A stretch of DNA of 64,000 nt, taken from Devosia sp. SD17-2 (lineage in GTDB: Bacteria > Pseudomonadota > Alphaproteobacteria > Rhizobiales > Devosiaceae). Below the pieces are notes generated by a model that saw only the letters and a program-made list of their open reading frames with translations, ran no database searches and was not told where the DNA came from. The stretch's first letter is position 1. Every line of letters starts with the position of its first letter. The stretch is from positions 2,497,001 to 2,561,000 of the forward strand of contig NZ_CP104002.1 in assembly GCF_029201565.1 (NCBI RefSeq), read 5' to 3'. A program made the position numbers and the translations under genes. Positions 18,373 to 27,458 of the stretch are shown piece after piece.

Positions 18373-18990
18373 CTAGGGCGTCGGCAGCACGGACTCTTCG
18401 GCCGGCACAGCCTCGGGTCGCTTCAGCTGTTCGACTTCGTCCGTATCGGGTCGGAAATCGAGGGCGGGCAGCATTGCCAACCGTGATTTGATCTGAAGCC
18501 ACGATACGGGCGCGTAGCCGAAATTATCCACGCCGACGTCGATGCATTGGCGGGTGCCAGGGAGACTTCCATGCGAGTGGCCGTATAGCTGAACGGCGCC
18601 GCGCCTCATGTTCCGCCAAACCCTCAAGCTGTAGTGGTTGAGAACGAGCGTGGTGCCGTCCTCGGCGGCGACTTCGATCTGCTCATGTTGCGATGCCCAG
18701 GGCAGCTGCAGCGTGGCCGAAACCTTTCCCGGCTTTCCATGGTCGTGGTTGCCGATCACGAGGTGCTTGGTGCCGTGCAGCATGTCGAAGATACGGCGGA
18801 TGTTTTGAGGGCGCGTGCGGTAGGCGAAGTCGCCGAGGAACCAAACGACGTCGTCGGGCTGCACGACCGCGTTCCAGTTCTCGATGAGGCCGCGGTCATG
18901 CTCTTCGATGTTGCCGAACGGGCGGTGGCACATGCCGATGATGCCGGCGTGGCCGAAATGGGTGTCGGCGGTGAAGAAAACTCTGCTCAT
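18373..18990 (-). CDS. Calcineurin-like metallophosphoesterase
   Basis: A 205-residue phage-type phosphoesterase from the ATG at 18990 (MSRVFFTADTHFGHAG), preceded by GGGAGG. Metal motifs are D-x-H (TADTHFGH), GDFAYR, GNHD (VIGNHDHGK) and LYGHSHGS. Such proteins hydrolyse phosphomonoesters or diesters, and small versions are common in phages. The substrate is unknown. It lies downstream of the 19096 gene in the same direction; both share a very similar leader before the start codon. Confidence 0.88.
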   Translation of the reverse strand: MSRVFFTADTHFGHAGIIGMCHRPFGNIEEHDRGLIENWNAVVQPDDVVWFLGDFAYRTRPQNIRRIFDMLHGTKHLVIGNHDHGKPGKVSATLQLPWASQHEQIEVAAEDGTTLVLNHYSLRVWRNMRRGAVQLYGHSHGSLPGTRQCIDVGVDNFGYAPVSWLQIKSRLAMLPALDFRPDTDEVEQLKRPEAVPAEESVLPTP

Positions 18991-19095
18991 GTAATTGCCT
19001 CCCGTGATGCCGGTGTTATGCAGCGGGGCGTAGCAAGGGACCAGCGTCAAGCACCGGCTCCAAGCGGCTACGGATCTGCGACGATGCGTTCGCCC

Positions 19096-20091
19096 TCAGT
19101 CATCGTCATCAGACACGATGTCGATGCGGATGCTGCTGGCGCCACGTGTTGCCTTCGCTGCAGCGAAGATCCGAGCGGCGCGGTCCTCGGCTGCACTCGT
19201 GTAGCGCTTGCCCTCACGCAGCCAGTCGATCATCGCGATCGCCGCATTGTCGCAGCTCTCAAGGCCGGATTCGTAAGCACGATGAATGACCCTGATTTCT
19301 TTGTCGTCGGGCCGCGCAGCGAGGATACGGTCGGCCGCTTCAGGGCCCTCGATCGTCTCGCACCAGAGCGCCCTCTCTGTGGCATCGATGGCGTCGTCGG
19401 CGGCGCAGGTCGACAGTGCTTCGATCAGCTCATCGAAGAAGGTCGTGCGGTTGATGAGCATCGCGTTGGGGACATCGTAGATCTCGCGTTTCGTCAGCGG
19501 CCGACCCTCTTTGATCTGCTCGCGGATCATCAGCTCGCAGTCGATCGCCAATTGCGCGAGTACCAGGCTCTCTATGTCACGGACGCGCTCAGCGATGTAG
19601 CGCACGTCTTTGATCGAGCGATCCTCGGCAACGAGACGTTCTCGAGCGAGCACGACGCCGATCTCGCCGCGGAGGCGGATCAGCTTGTCGCCGTGGCTTT
19701 CGTCTCCATCGTCGTCGCCTTCTGCGTCCTGCCAGTCGTCCTCATCATCTTCTCCATCGTCGACGGAGAGGTAGCCAAACATGGCTGCGAGCACGCTAGC
19801 TGCGTGTTCAGTGCGGCCAACACACTCGCCGGCGACGACGAGCTCAGTGCGTCCGGTGTCGTCATCAGTCAGCGGAATCGCGGTCCAAGACGGATGAATT
19901 ACGACAGGCTGTGTGCCATTCTTCTCGTTCTCGAAGAACGCTTCTACAGCTGTCGCGGCATCGCGGACTAGACTGCCGGTGTTGTCATCTCCGGTGATCA
20001 CTATCTCGCCTTTGTGCGTCAGAGCGATCGCAGAGAAATTTTGGCAAGGCTTCGCCGTGGCGCTGGAACGCGCATTCTTGGACTTCGTCAT
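19096..20091 (-). CDS. Hypothetical acidic island protein
   Basis: A 331-residue protein with no family I recognise. The N-terminus is basic and serine-rich. A very acidic stretch of Asp and Glu lies at about 110-135, followed by a helical region and a C-terminal SSIRIDIVSDDDD. No membrane segment is visible. The leader CACGGGGAGCAATTCAC resembles that of the downstream phosphoesterase gene, suggesting shared translational control or a duplication. Confidence 0.6.
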   Translation of the reverse strand: MTKSKNARSSATAKPCQNFSAIALTHKGEIVITGDDNTGSLVRDAATAVEAFFENEKNGTQPVVIHPSWTAIPLTDDDTGRTELVVAGECVGRTEHAASVLAAMFGYLSVDDGEDDEDDWQDAEGDDDGDESHGDKLIRLRGEIGVVLARERLVAEDRSIKDVRYIAERVRDIESLVLAQLAIDCELMIREQIKEGRPLTKREIYDVPNAMLINRTTFFDELIEALSTCAADDAIDATERALWCETIEGPEAADRILAARPDDKEIRVIHRAYESGLESCDNAAIAMIDWLREGKRYTSAAEDRAARIFAAAKATRGASSIRIDIVSDDDD

Positions 20092-20099
20092 GTGAATTG

Positions 20100-20730
20100 C
20101 TCCCCGTGAGCGTTTTCTAGCGGCGCGGCCTCAGGCCAATGCGCGGCTTCGTTCTTGGTTTGTCATCGAAGGTTTCAGCGACTTGTTCAGCGAGCTGCTA
20201 GACGAATTGCGAGGGCGGTAGGTCATCTTCCGCACGCTTCCTTCCGCGTGCCAGTCTTAGGCGCTGTATCAGCGGCCTTATTAGTCTGTGGAGAACTGCG
20301 CAGTTTTCGGAACATTTGAAATCCGGTTCTTGACCCAACGAATATCCGCAATCGACCCGCCGATCTCAAGCCCGAAACCGCCGAAATCCGGCCGTTTCAG
20401 CCCGTTTTGGGTTGTCGCAAAACGTAATCAGGAACGAGTCGGATTTGTTTAGGAGGCTACAGGGCCCGCGTCATATGGATTCTAGAGGGGGCGAACAGAA
20501 ACGTTCGCGCTATCGTAAAAGTAGGAAAGTATTTCTGAGGCGACTCAACGGCTTCGCCAAGTTTTTGGCTATAGCGTAAATCGACGACCCGCTATCCGAC
20601 CCGATTTTCTAGGGCGTTTCCGAAAATCCTGTTTTCGCGCAAGATTATTCTACGATTTTCACCCCCTATTCTGGTGCCTTGCATGGATTGGCAGCACCGT
20701 CATTGGCGTCACTCAACGAAAAGGTGAAGA
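20100..20730. other. Gene-poor spacer with inverted repeats
   Basis: About 630 bp without a convincing gene. It contains two perfect inverted repeats, GCGAAC-N6-GTTCGC at 20491-20508 and CGAAAA-N5-TTTTCG at 20621-20637, that could be operators for the gene at 20734. A 34-codon basic open frame at 20475-20579 lacks a well-placed ribosome site. Confidence 0.5.
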
Positions 20731-20733
20731 GTT

Positions 20734-21237
20734 ATGTCGATCAACTCGATTACGGGGGCAATTGGCCGCATGCTGGCTGCGATGCGGAAGTTCGTGACGG
20801 AGCGTGTGAAAATTGCTGGCCGTTGGATCACACGCCTTGTCGCCGTACCTGCCACGCCTGTCATGCCTAACGCTGGCGTGGCGGCCGAGGCGAAGGCGGA
20901 TCTGTCAGCAAAAACTGATAACACCCACGCCGCCATCCGCCGTGTCGGCGGCAAGCTTGTCCAGGGCCACGGACTGACTGCAGACGATCTGGAGGGCATC
21001 ACGCCGCAGATGCTTCGTTGGCTGCGCGTGCTCGACAAGCCAGCGCTGTGCAGGGTTCTTTGTGCTGATGAGCAGCAGTTGCGGGCGCATCTGCGAAGCA
21101 TAGCGTTAATCAAGGGCGTGTGCCGCTACGAGGCGGAAACCATCACAGCCATGGAGGCGACGAAACGAAAGGCGGCGGTGCCTGAAGGCCGCAAGACGCT
21201 GCGCGAAGTGCTCGCTGAGAAGGGCATACATCCATAA
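20734..21237 (+). CDS. Hypothetical island protein
   Basis: A 167-residue protein with a basic N-terminus (MSINSITGAIGRMLAAMRKF). The C-terminal half (LTADDLEGITPQMLRWLRVLD ... AEKGIHP) is helical. No known family is recognised. A ribosome site (AAAAGGTGAAGAG) precedes the ATG and a strong terminator follows, so it appears to be an expressed single-gene unit. Confidence 0.6.
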   Translation: MSINSITGAIGRMLAAMRKFVTERVKIAGRWITRLVAVPATPVMPNAGVAAEAKADLSAKTDNTHAAIRRVGGKLVQGHGLTADDLEGITPQMLRWLRVLDKPALCRVLCADEQQLRAHLRSIALIKGVCRYEAETITAMEATKRKAAVPEGRKTLREVLAEKGIHP

Positions 21238-21262
21238 ACGATAAGGACCACCAGAGACGACG

Positions 21263-21290
21263 AAGCCCGGCTCGATGGCCGGGCTTTTTT
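21263..21290 (+). terminator. Rho-independent terminator
   Basis: AAGCCCGGC-TCGAT-GGCCGGGCTTTTTT forms a long G/C hairpin followed by six T, 25 bp after the stop codon of the gene at 20734. Confidence 0.85.
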
Positions 21291-21318
21291 ATGGGCGCAA
21301 TTAGGGAGTGGCCCTGAA

Positions 21319-21537
21319 TCAGATGACGGTGTCCAGCAGGTCTTCGAGCTTCGTTTCAGCAAGCAGGCGCTTTGCACGTTCTTCTTCGAGCTCTGCCCGA
21401 GCACGACGGAGCGCGGCTGTCAGAAGTGCGATGTCGCTGTCCTTTTGGGCGATAGCGGACTGATGAGCCCGCTGGTCAGCGCGGAGACGGCTGCCCATAG
21501 CCATCGCCAGTCCCAGTTCGCCATCAGAAACATGCAT
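21319..21537 (-). CDS. Small coiled-coil protein
   Basis: A 72-residue protein with a strong GAGGAG ribosome site. Residues 20-70 are a charged alpha-helical coiled coil (ALRRARAELEEERAKRLLAETKLEDLL). It is the downstream neighbour of the replication-initiator-like gene, 73 bp away in the same direction. No function can be assigned; a role as accessory replication or partition factor would be speculation. Confidence 0.6.
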   Translation of the reverse strand: MHVSDGELGLAMAMGSRLRADQRAHQSAIAQKDSDIALLTAALRRARAELEEERAKRLLAETKLEDLLDTVI

Positions 21538-21609
21538 GTGCCATCTCCTCGATTTCCGTGGTGGTAGCGGATCCGTGGCGTGGTGTCCGGGGGTTTTTTC
21601 GATCGCATT

Positions 21610-22524
21610 TTAGCTATCGCTGGCGGGCTCCGATTGGTCTCCAGCCTTCTCCGGCTTCTTTGGGAATTCTGCTGGGTCGACGGACGTGAACCGGCGCGCC
21701 GCATGCTCCTGCTTCTCGATGCCCCGCATATTGAGATCTCTCAAAGAAGTCCGCTTCGGCAGCGGACCGAAGACGATGTCGACTCGTTTCCACGGCTTCC
21801 CCCTGCCGGACCCAGGCGCCTTGATCTCCCGCAGGTCAATTAGCAGGTCGTCAGCGTTGCGCTTGATGTCGTCGATGCCGGGCTGGAGCAGCACCCGCGA
21901 CACGCGCGACAGCGACAGGCTCTTCCAGCGCACCACGCCGTCGACCTTTTTCCTTGAGATTGCAGCATCACAATAGAAGCCGAAGATCTCGTGCACGTCT
22001 TCGATCTGCAGCCGCATCTGGGCCTCGACCGTCTTCGGTTGCTCAGCCAATAGGGCACGACAGCGCAGATAGAGAATGATGCCGCCAACGGTGGAGAGTC
22101 GCTTGAACTCGTCGACATCGACAGGCACGCTGCCTGACCAGCGCGACAACGACATGAGGCCCAGCGCAGCGTATGAGAGCCTGCCGAGGAACCGACCGGC
22201 CGTGCGGCGGTACTGACCTGGTTCATAGTCAATGGAATCGAACCAAGGATATTCGATGAGACTGCGGTCGGCGGGGCAGTCGATCGAACTCTCGCGCAGC
22301 GGATGCATGAAGCGATCGCCTTGGTCGATACGGACATTCGCCAGCCGCTCTAGATCCGGCTTGAGCATGTCGACGGTCCCATCCGGCTTGGCATGAGCCA
22401 ATAGAACGACGAAGGCACGCAGGCCGGGGGCCGTGAGACCCGTCGGCAGGAGGCCCTTCGAAAGTCCGCGAAAGACCTGTATTTGCTGGGCTGATGAGGC
22501 TTCTGTATCGTGTCGGACTGTCAT
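21610..22524 (-). CDS. Putative replication initiator (Rep_3/WH1-like)
   Basis: A 304-residue protein from the ATG at 22524 (MTVRHDTEASSAQQIQVFRG), chosen over a TTG nine codons upstream. The layout resembles Rep_3 initiators: an N-terminal winged-helix region, then VSRVLLQPGIDDIKRNADDLLIDL with a hydrophobic strand (RVDIVFGPL), matching the pattern in which a terminal helix precedes the second winged helix. It could drive replication of the excised element. The spacer 22560-23050 upstream holds strong inverted repeats. Identification is by pattern only. Confidence 0.5.
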   Translation of the reverse strand: MTVRHDTEASSAQQIQVFRGLSKGLLPTGLTAPGLRAFVVLLAHAKPDGTVDMLKPDLERLANVRIDQGDRFMHPLRESSIDCPADRSLIEYPWFDSIDYEPGQYRRTAGRFLGRLSYAALGLMSLSRWSGSVPVDVDEFKRLSTVGGIILYLRCRALLAEQPKTVEAQMRLQIEDVHEIFGFYCDAAISRKKVDGVVRWKSLSLSRVSRVLLQPGIDDIKRNADDLLIDLREIKAPGSGRGKPWKRVDIVFGPLPKRTSLRDLNMRGIEKQEHAARRFTSVDPAEFPKKPEKAGDQSEPASDS

Positions 22525-22559
22525 GACTTGATCCGTAAAAAATGCAACCAATGCCGTTT

Positions 22560-23050
22560 ACCGCAGAGACAATGTCAAGCCCCAAGTCCCTGCACTGTCT
22601 GATGTCCGCGTCATTGGCCGGGGTTGATTTGCAGTTTTACCGGGTTACCTATTATTGACTCTTAAGAATCTAGATAACAAAACGCGCGCGCGTAGGCTCG
22701 CAGGGCCCGCTGGGCCCTGCTTCGCACATGGGTGCACTATGTCGACGAGCGCATTATGTTAGCGCGCCCCGCAAGGGCGCAGACCGCTCGCTGACGAAAA
22801 AGATGATCTTGTTGATAATGGCCGCCCACGCTGCGCGTGGAGAAGGGAAGAGGGCCCGTTGGGGTCGTCAATGAATGCGTTATGCTAGCAGTGCTCCCGC
22901 GCAGCGGAGCGTCTCATCGCTTCAGCGAACCGGCCCCATCTCTCCTGCCGTTACCCCTGCCCCCACCCGAGGAAAAGTCCGTGGACACGTCCGCCTTGTG
23001 CCTTACTACGTGGCCCCGGATATTCGCGAGAATGACGACGACGGAGGCCG
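22560..23050. other. Possible replication origin or control region
   Basis: About 490 bp without a convincing gene, upstream of the initiator-like gene. It contains AT-rich segments near 22655-22680, GCAGGGCCC-GCT-GGGCCCTGC at 22700-22720 and GCGCCC-CGCAA-GGGCGC near 22762. Iterated initiator boxes were not evident by eye. Confidence 0.35.
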
Positions 23051-23053
23051 AAC

Positions 23054-23437
23054 ATGCCACGCACAATTAGTGAGATCAGGAAAGCCAACCGCGAACGGAA
23101 GCGCATCCAGCGAGCCGCCATGGCCGAGGCCGGCGTGCCGACGTCGGCCCAGGTGCACAATGCCATCGGCGAGGCATTGGCTTTTGCAGCGAGCTCTGGT
23201 GTCAACATTGAGGCCACACGGCGCGGCGAGCAACCGTTGATCGCTGTGACGTCCGTTCTGAGCGCCGCTCACAAGATCCTCGTCCATCGCCTTGGTCTCG
23301 ACGCCGCGGCGTGCACGGCGGCCTTGCTGAAGGTGTTGGCGCCGAGGCCCGAGCATCGCTGGCCCAGCTACGTGCCGTCGCATTATTGCAGCCCTATGCC
23401 GAAGCCGTCGCACGGCGATGCTGCGGACGGGCCGTGA
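23054..23437 (+). CDS. Hypothetical island protein
   Basis: A 127-residue protein with a basic N-terminus (MPRTISEIRKANRERKRIQR) followed by an alanine-rich helical part (HNAIGEALAFAASSGVNIE). No family is recognised. It is divergent from the initiator-like gene across the possible origin region. Codon use looks like the neighbouring island genes. Confidence 0.5.
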   Translation: MPRTISEIRKANRERKRIQRAAMAEAGVPTSAQVHNAIGEALAFAASSGVNIEATRRGEQPLIAVTSVLSAAHKILVHRLGLDAAACTAALLKVLAPRPEHRWPSYVPSHYCSPMPKPSHGDAADGP

Positions 23438-23439
23438 TG

Positions 23440-24001
23440 GCACTGGTATATTGATGGCCCCTGCACCCAGTCGATGGCGCAGGGCCGCTAGTTGTCGATT
23501 CTGGACATGTCCGCGCTGATCTATATCGACACCCCCGTTACTCCCTCAGGACACGTCCGGCGAGGTAACACTTTTCTAGAATGCTGACGGGCTATTGCAG
23601 CGTTCATGCAACACTAGTATATTCAACCTGTCCGCGATCTAGTCAGTCGCACATATATCGAGGCCGGTCTGTTCCAGCAGCCGGCCTCATCTATTTCCAG
23701 CCCCGTACATTTTCATTCGCTTGTGCAGATCGGCATAGTTCGAAGAAGAGGCGAACTTACTAACTGAACGGCACTGTTTCGGCGATTTTGAGGTGGGAAG
23801 TGGACTGGCCGCTTCTGGACGCGATGTAGAACAAGCTGCCCTATTCGCTTGACCTTAAAGTGCGCGATACGGTGGTCCTGTCCACGAAAAGGGAGGGACA
23901 GATGCACGTCGACACTTGCGCGAAGGCGAGCGGGCATTACTGTTGTTATCCACAGTTGTTGCCGCCGCACCACAATAGTTCGAGCAATTTAGGACCCCGG
24001 C
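23440..24001. other. Gene-poor spacer upstream of the MoxR/VWA operon
   Basis: About 560 bp with no convincing gene. A perfect 8-bp hairpin (GAGGCCGG and CCGGCCTC, 23660-23688) may terminate upstream transcription. The last 100 bp presumably hold the promoter of the operon starting at 24002, whose ATG follows TTTAGGA. Confidence 0.45.
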
Positions 24002-25279
24002 ATGGCTACCTTAGCTCCCCATGTATTCATCAGCGGCACATTCGCCGACATGAAGGAGTGGCGCGAGGCGGCGATCGCGGAACTCGTCGGGCTCGAGAAC
24101 CTGCTGCCGGTGGACCTGGCGCAGTACGCGCGCATCGGCGGCCTGACGCTCGACCTCATTAAATCGTATGTCGACCAGTCCGATATCTATCTTGGCGTGT
24201 TCGGACTTCGTTACGGCTCACGCGTCAACAACCAGCCGGATGCGCCGTCATGGACGCATTACGAGTTCGACCGCTTCCTCGCGAGCCTGCCGCGGCGGTT
24301 ATCTCATGGCGGCAAGGTGCCGATGTTCCTGATGCACCCGGAGTTACCATCCGACGCATACGACCAAACGCTTCTCCGGGCCCGGGAGGCGGTTCGCACG
24401 ATGTCGGAAGCGGAACAGGAAGCCGACCTCGAGGCGCAGCGGCAGTTCATTAAGTATGTTCAGGGGCACCTGCCCGCCTTCATGGCGGTGCCGCTGGGCG
24501 ACGGCCACGCACAGCGTCACCTAATGTCCCGGCTCACCGAAACGTTCAGCAGCGAAATGCACTTCCGCAAGCTGATCGCGAGCTTTGTCGCCCGGCTGCG
24601 TAGCGGCGGCCCGTCGGACACGGCGGCGATCGACCAGCGCCCCCCTGTCGCACCGAGACTGCCTGCCACTCCCGAGGCGCTATTGCGGCGGATTGCGTCG
24701 ACGAGCAGTGCGGCGGCGACCTGCCTACTGGTGCCGCGCCTTGGCCGCGTCCACCCGGCGGGCGTGGCCAAGGCGCTGGCACAGGCCAATCCATGGAGCG
24801 TCGAGGACGCCGATCAGGTGATCGACCTCGCGGCCGAGCGCTTCGATAGCTCGCGGTCAGGTCGCAACGCTGAGGCAATGGCGATCCTCGCCGATACGTT
24901 GCGGGTCGACATGCGCAGCGACGCGCCGCTGCCCGAGCTGATCGCCGACCATATCATGGAAGACGAGGCGGCGCGCATGGTGCTGATGCTAGGGCTCGAG
25001 TGCCTCAACGCCAACTCTTTCCTCCGCGAGGTGTGGCAACCGATCGAAGCGGCCATGCGGCAACGGCACGGGCAGCGATCGGATCGCCCGCAAGGCAGCC
25101 TGCTACTGGTGCTCGCCGACGACACCTCGATGCGGCCATCGCTTGCGGCGCTGTGCCGGACTTCGACGGAGCCGGCCGAGCCTGGCAAGCCGATCGTGAT
25201 GACCGAGCAGGATTTCGAGATCCGATCGGCACCGGACCAATCCCAACCAGCCCTTCAGCGCGGACAGCAACCGGCATGA
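24002..25279 (+). CDS. DUF4062-domain protein, first gene of MoxR-VWA operon
   Basis: A 425-residue protein. Residues 7-110 match the DUF4062 pattern: HVFISGTFADMKEWREAAI, then SYVDQSDIYLGVFGLRYGS and an SWTHYEFDRFL helix. The fold is TIR- or deoxyribosyltransferase-like and is typical of bacterial conflict proteins. The rest (about 220-425) is unrecognised. It sits where MoxR-VWA ternary systems carry an associated third component. Its stop overlaps the MoxR start (ATGA), so translation is coupled. It may be sensor or effector; this is inference. Confidence 0.75.
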   Translation: MATLAPHVFISGTFADMKEWREAAIAELVGLENLLPVDLAQYARIGGLTLDLIKSYVDQSDIYLGVFGLRYGSRVNNQPDAPSWTHYEFDRFLASLPRRLSHGGKVPMFLMHPELPSDAYDQTLLRAREAVRTMSEAEQEADLEAQRQFIKYVQGHLPAFMAVPLGDGHAQRHLMSRLTETFSSEMHFRKLIASFVARLRSGGPSDTAAIDQRPPVAPRLPATPEALLRRIASTSSAAATCLLVPRLGRVHPAGVAKALAQANPWSVEDADQVIDLAAERFDSSRSGRNAEAMAILADTLRVDMRSDAPLPELIADHIMEDEAARMVLMLGLECLNANSFLREVWQPIEAAMRQRHGQRSDRPQGSLLLVLADDTSMRPSLAALCRTSTEPAEPGKPIVMTEQDFEIRSAPDQSQPALQRGQQPA

Positions 25280-26250
25280 CGCAGCCCTATTCATCCTTTA
25301 CCGGCATGCCACAGGACGGCCGGCCCCGCGACTATGTAATCTCGCGCGACGACGCGTTGACGGTGGACCTCGCCATCCGGCTTGGCCGGCCGCTCCTGAT
25401 CGAAGGCGAGGCCGGTTGCGGCAAAACCAGGCTCGCCGACGCGGTGTCGCGCGAACTTGGGCTCAAGAACGCGCCTATCATCGTGCCGGTGCGCAGTTCG
25501 ACCCGCGCGAACGACCTGTTCTATCGCTTCGACGCTCTGCGCCGGCTGCAGGACAGCAACATCGCGATGCTCAGGGATCGGGCATCGCATGTGCACAACT
25601 ATGTCACGCTCGAACCGGTTGGCCGGGCGATCGTCTCGGGCGAGCCGAGGGTCGTGCTAATCGACGAAGTCGACAAGGCCGACATGGATTTCCAAAACGA
25701 CCTGCTGTTCGCGCTGGAGCGCTTCCAATTCGTCATTGACGAAATCCCCGCCGAGGAGGCGGCTTTGGCCAAGACGGAGAGGGACCTTTCGCCTGTGATG
25801 TCGTGGCCGGGCGGGACGCGTCCGATCGTGATGTTCACCTCCAACCGCGAGAAGCAGCTGCCTAAGCCCTTCCTGCGGCGATGCATCTATCTCGAACTCA
25901 AATTTCCGGCCGACCCGAACGAGCTGGTCGAGATCGTCACCGCCAACCTGCGCCGGCGCCGGGAGACCGGGGAACCAGGAGCTGAAACGCTTGGCGAGTT
26001 GAACAACCAGCTGGTGATCCGGGCCGTGCAGTCCTTCCTCGCCATCCGCAAGACGGCCGAGATCGATAGCGCCACCAAGAAGCCCGCTACAGCGGAACTG
26101 CTCGACTGGATCCACGCGCTCCACTTTTACCCGGACAGCACCGACGGACTAGATACCCTGACGCCGCCGTTCTGGCGGCTGCTGTTCCGCTCGGCGGAGG
26201 ATATCAGCCGCCACGCCCGCCATGCCGGCCGGAAGGCCAACCCGGCATGA
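25276..26250 (+). CDS. MoxR-family AAA+ ATPase
   Basis: A 324-residue ATPase from the ATG at 25276 (MTQPYSSFTGMPQDGRP); the frame is open farther upstream inside the preceding gene. Walker A is EGEAGCGKTRLAD (about 44-51), Walker B RVVLIDEVDKADMDF, sensor 1 MFTSNREKQLP, and the arginine finger LRRCIYL. MoxR ATPases act as chaperones for VWA proteins. ATGA overlaps link it to both neighbours. In conflict systems such ATPases are thought to set a threshold for effector activation. Confidence 0.9.
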   Translation: MTQPYSSFTGMPQDGRPRDYVISRDDALTVDLAIRLGRPLLIEGEAGCGKTRLADAVSRELGLKNAPIIVPVRSSTRANDLFYRFDALRRLQDSNIAMLRDRASHVHNYVTLEPVGRAIVSGEPRVVLIDEVDKADMDFQNDLLFALERFQFVIDEIPAEEAALAKTERDLSPVMSWPGGTRPIVMFTSNREKQLPKPFLRRCIYLELKFPADPNELVEIVTANLRRRRETGEPGAETLGELNNQLVIRAVQSFLAIRKTAEIDSATKKPATAELLDWIHALHFYPDSTDGLDTLTPPFWRLLFRSAEDISRHARHAGRKANPA

Positions 26251-27458
26251 GCGAGCCCGAGGCCCGGCCGCCGCTGCTGCACCTCGTAGCGCTGCTGCGC
26301 CGGGCAGGACTGCCCATCTCGGTGGGGCAATATCTGGAAGGGCTGCGGGCACTGGAACTGGTCGAGGCGCCGTTCACCTACCTCGCACCGGTGGGGCGGC
26401 GAACCATCGAGGCGGCGACCGACATCGACCGGCATCGCGTGGCGCTGCGCGATCGGCTGGTGTGGTTTGCGCAGACTATCTGGGCGCGCTCGGACGAGGA
26501 GCGGCAGATCGTCCGCCGAGTCATCGAATCTGAACTGCCGCTGGCCTCGCCGAGCTACGCGCTGATGCTCACCGAGGCCATCGCAGGCCGCTCGTTCGGC
26601 GGTAGCGGCAGCGTGCCCGAGCCGCCGGCACGCCTTCCGGAGGACGTCGCCAATGAGGCCCAGCAGGCGAAGGCCGCGGCAGACGAGGAAGCGCTGGCAG
26701 TGCTCGACGACTCGGTCTCCGACGAGCCAGCGGATGCCCCGTCGCGCTATCGCGACAATCTGCTGCCGCTGCCACCGATCACTGACAGCGAGCTGCCGCG
26801 CAGCAACCCGTATACGCTGACGCAATCGCAGATGGTATCGCCACTATGGCTCGCGGCATTGTGGCGGCGGTTCCAGGAGCCACGCTATGTCGAGGACCGC
26901 TCGCGCATCGATGTCGAGCGTAGCGTCGCCAGCACGGTGCGAGCCGGCGGCGTTCCGGTCATCGTCCACGCACGGCGGCGCCAGAATGCCGCGCAGCTGC
27001 TGGTGCTGATCGATGCAGGCGTCGCGATGGCGCCCTGGCGGGCATTGTGCGACGAAATCGTCGCGACGCTCGCTCCAGAGACGAGCCGGCTGGACAAGGT
27101 CATCGTCGGGTACTTCTCGGGCGCCCCGGGCCGACACCTTGAGAGCACGCCGGACCTGGCGCGGCCGCGCCCGACGGCCGAGCTGCTGCGCGAAGCTGAG
27201 GGAATGCCGGTGCTCGTCTTCGGCGAAGCGGGTGCGGCCCGGCCGCCACGGCACGACCTGCTCGGGCGGCTCGAGCAGTTCATCGCTGCGACGCTGGCGC
27301 GCGGCGTCCGCCCGCTGGTCTGGGTCAACCCGATGCCCGAGGCGCGCTGGCAATCGGGCTTCCGCCGCGCCATCGCCGAGAGCGGCCACGGCCATGCGCT
27401 GGCCCTTAGCGACAGCAACCTGCTGCAGGCCGTCGACATCCTGCGTGGCCAGCAATGA
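26247..27458 (+). CDS. CoxE-like von Willebrand A protein with degenerate MIDAS
   Basis: A 403-residue protein. The N-terminal helical domain (LLHLVALLRRAGLPISVGQYLEGL) is typical of CoxE-like partners of MoxR. The C-terminal VWA domain begins at about 230 (AQLLVLIDAGVAMAPWRALCDEIV). The metal-site motif DxSxS is replaced by DAGVA, so metal binding is probably lost or changed. A proline-rich acidic linker lies at about 125-190. ATGA overlaps join it to moxR and to the ankyrin gene. Confidence 0.82.
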   Translation: MSEPEARPPLLHLVALLRRAGLPISVGQYLEGLRALELVEAPFTYLAPVGRRTIEAATDIDRHRVALRDRLVWFAQTIWARSDEERQIVRRVIESELPLASPSYALMLTEAIAGRSFGGSGSVPEPPARLPEDVANEAQQAKAAADEEALAVLDDSVSDEPADAPSRYRDNLLPLPPITDSELPRSNPYTLTQSQMVSPLWLAALWRRFQEPRYVEDRSRIDVERSVASTVRAGGVPVIVHARRRQNAAQLLVLIDAGVAMAPWRALCDEIVATLAPETSRLDKVIVGYFSGAPGRHLESTPDLARPRPTAELLREAEGMPVLVFGEAGAARPPRHDLLGRLEQFIAATLARGVRPLVWVNPMPEARWQSGFRRAIAESGHGHALALSDSNLLQAVDILRGQQ

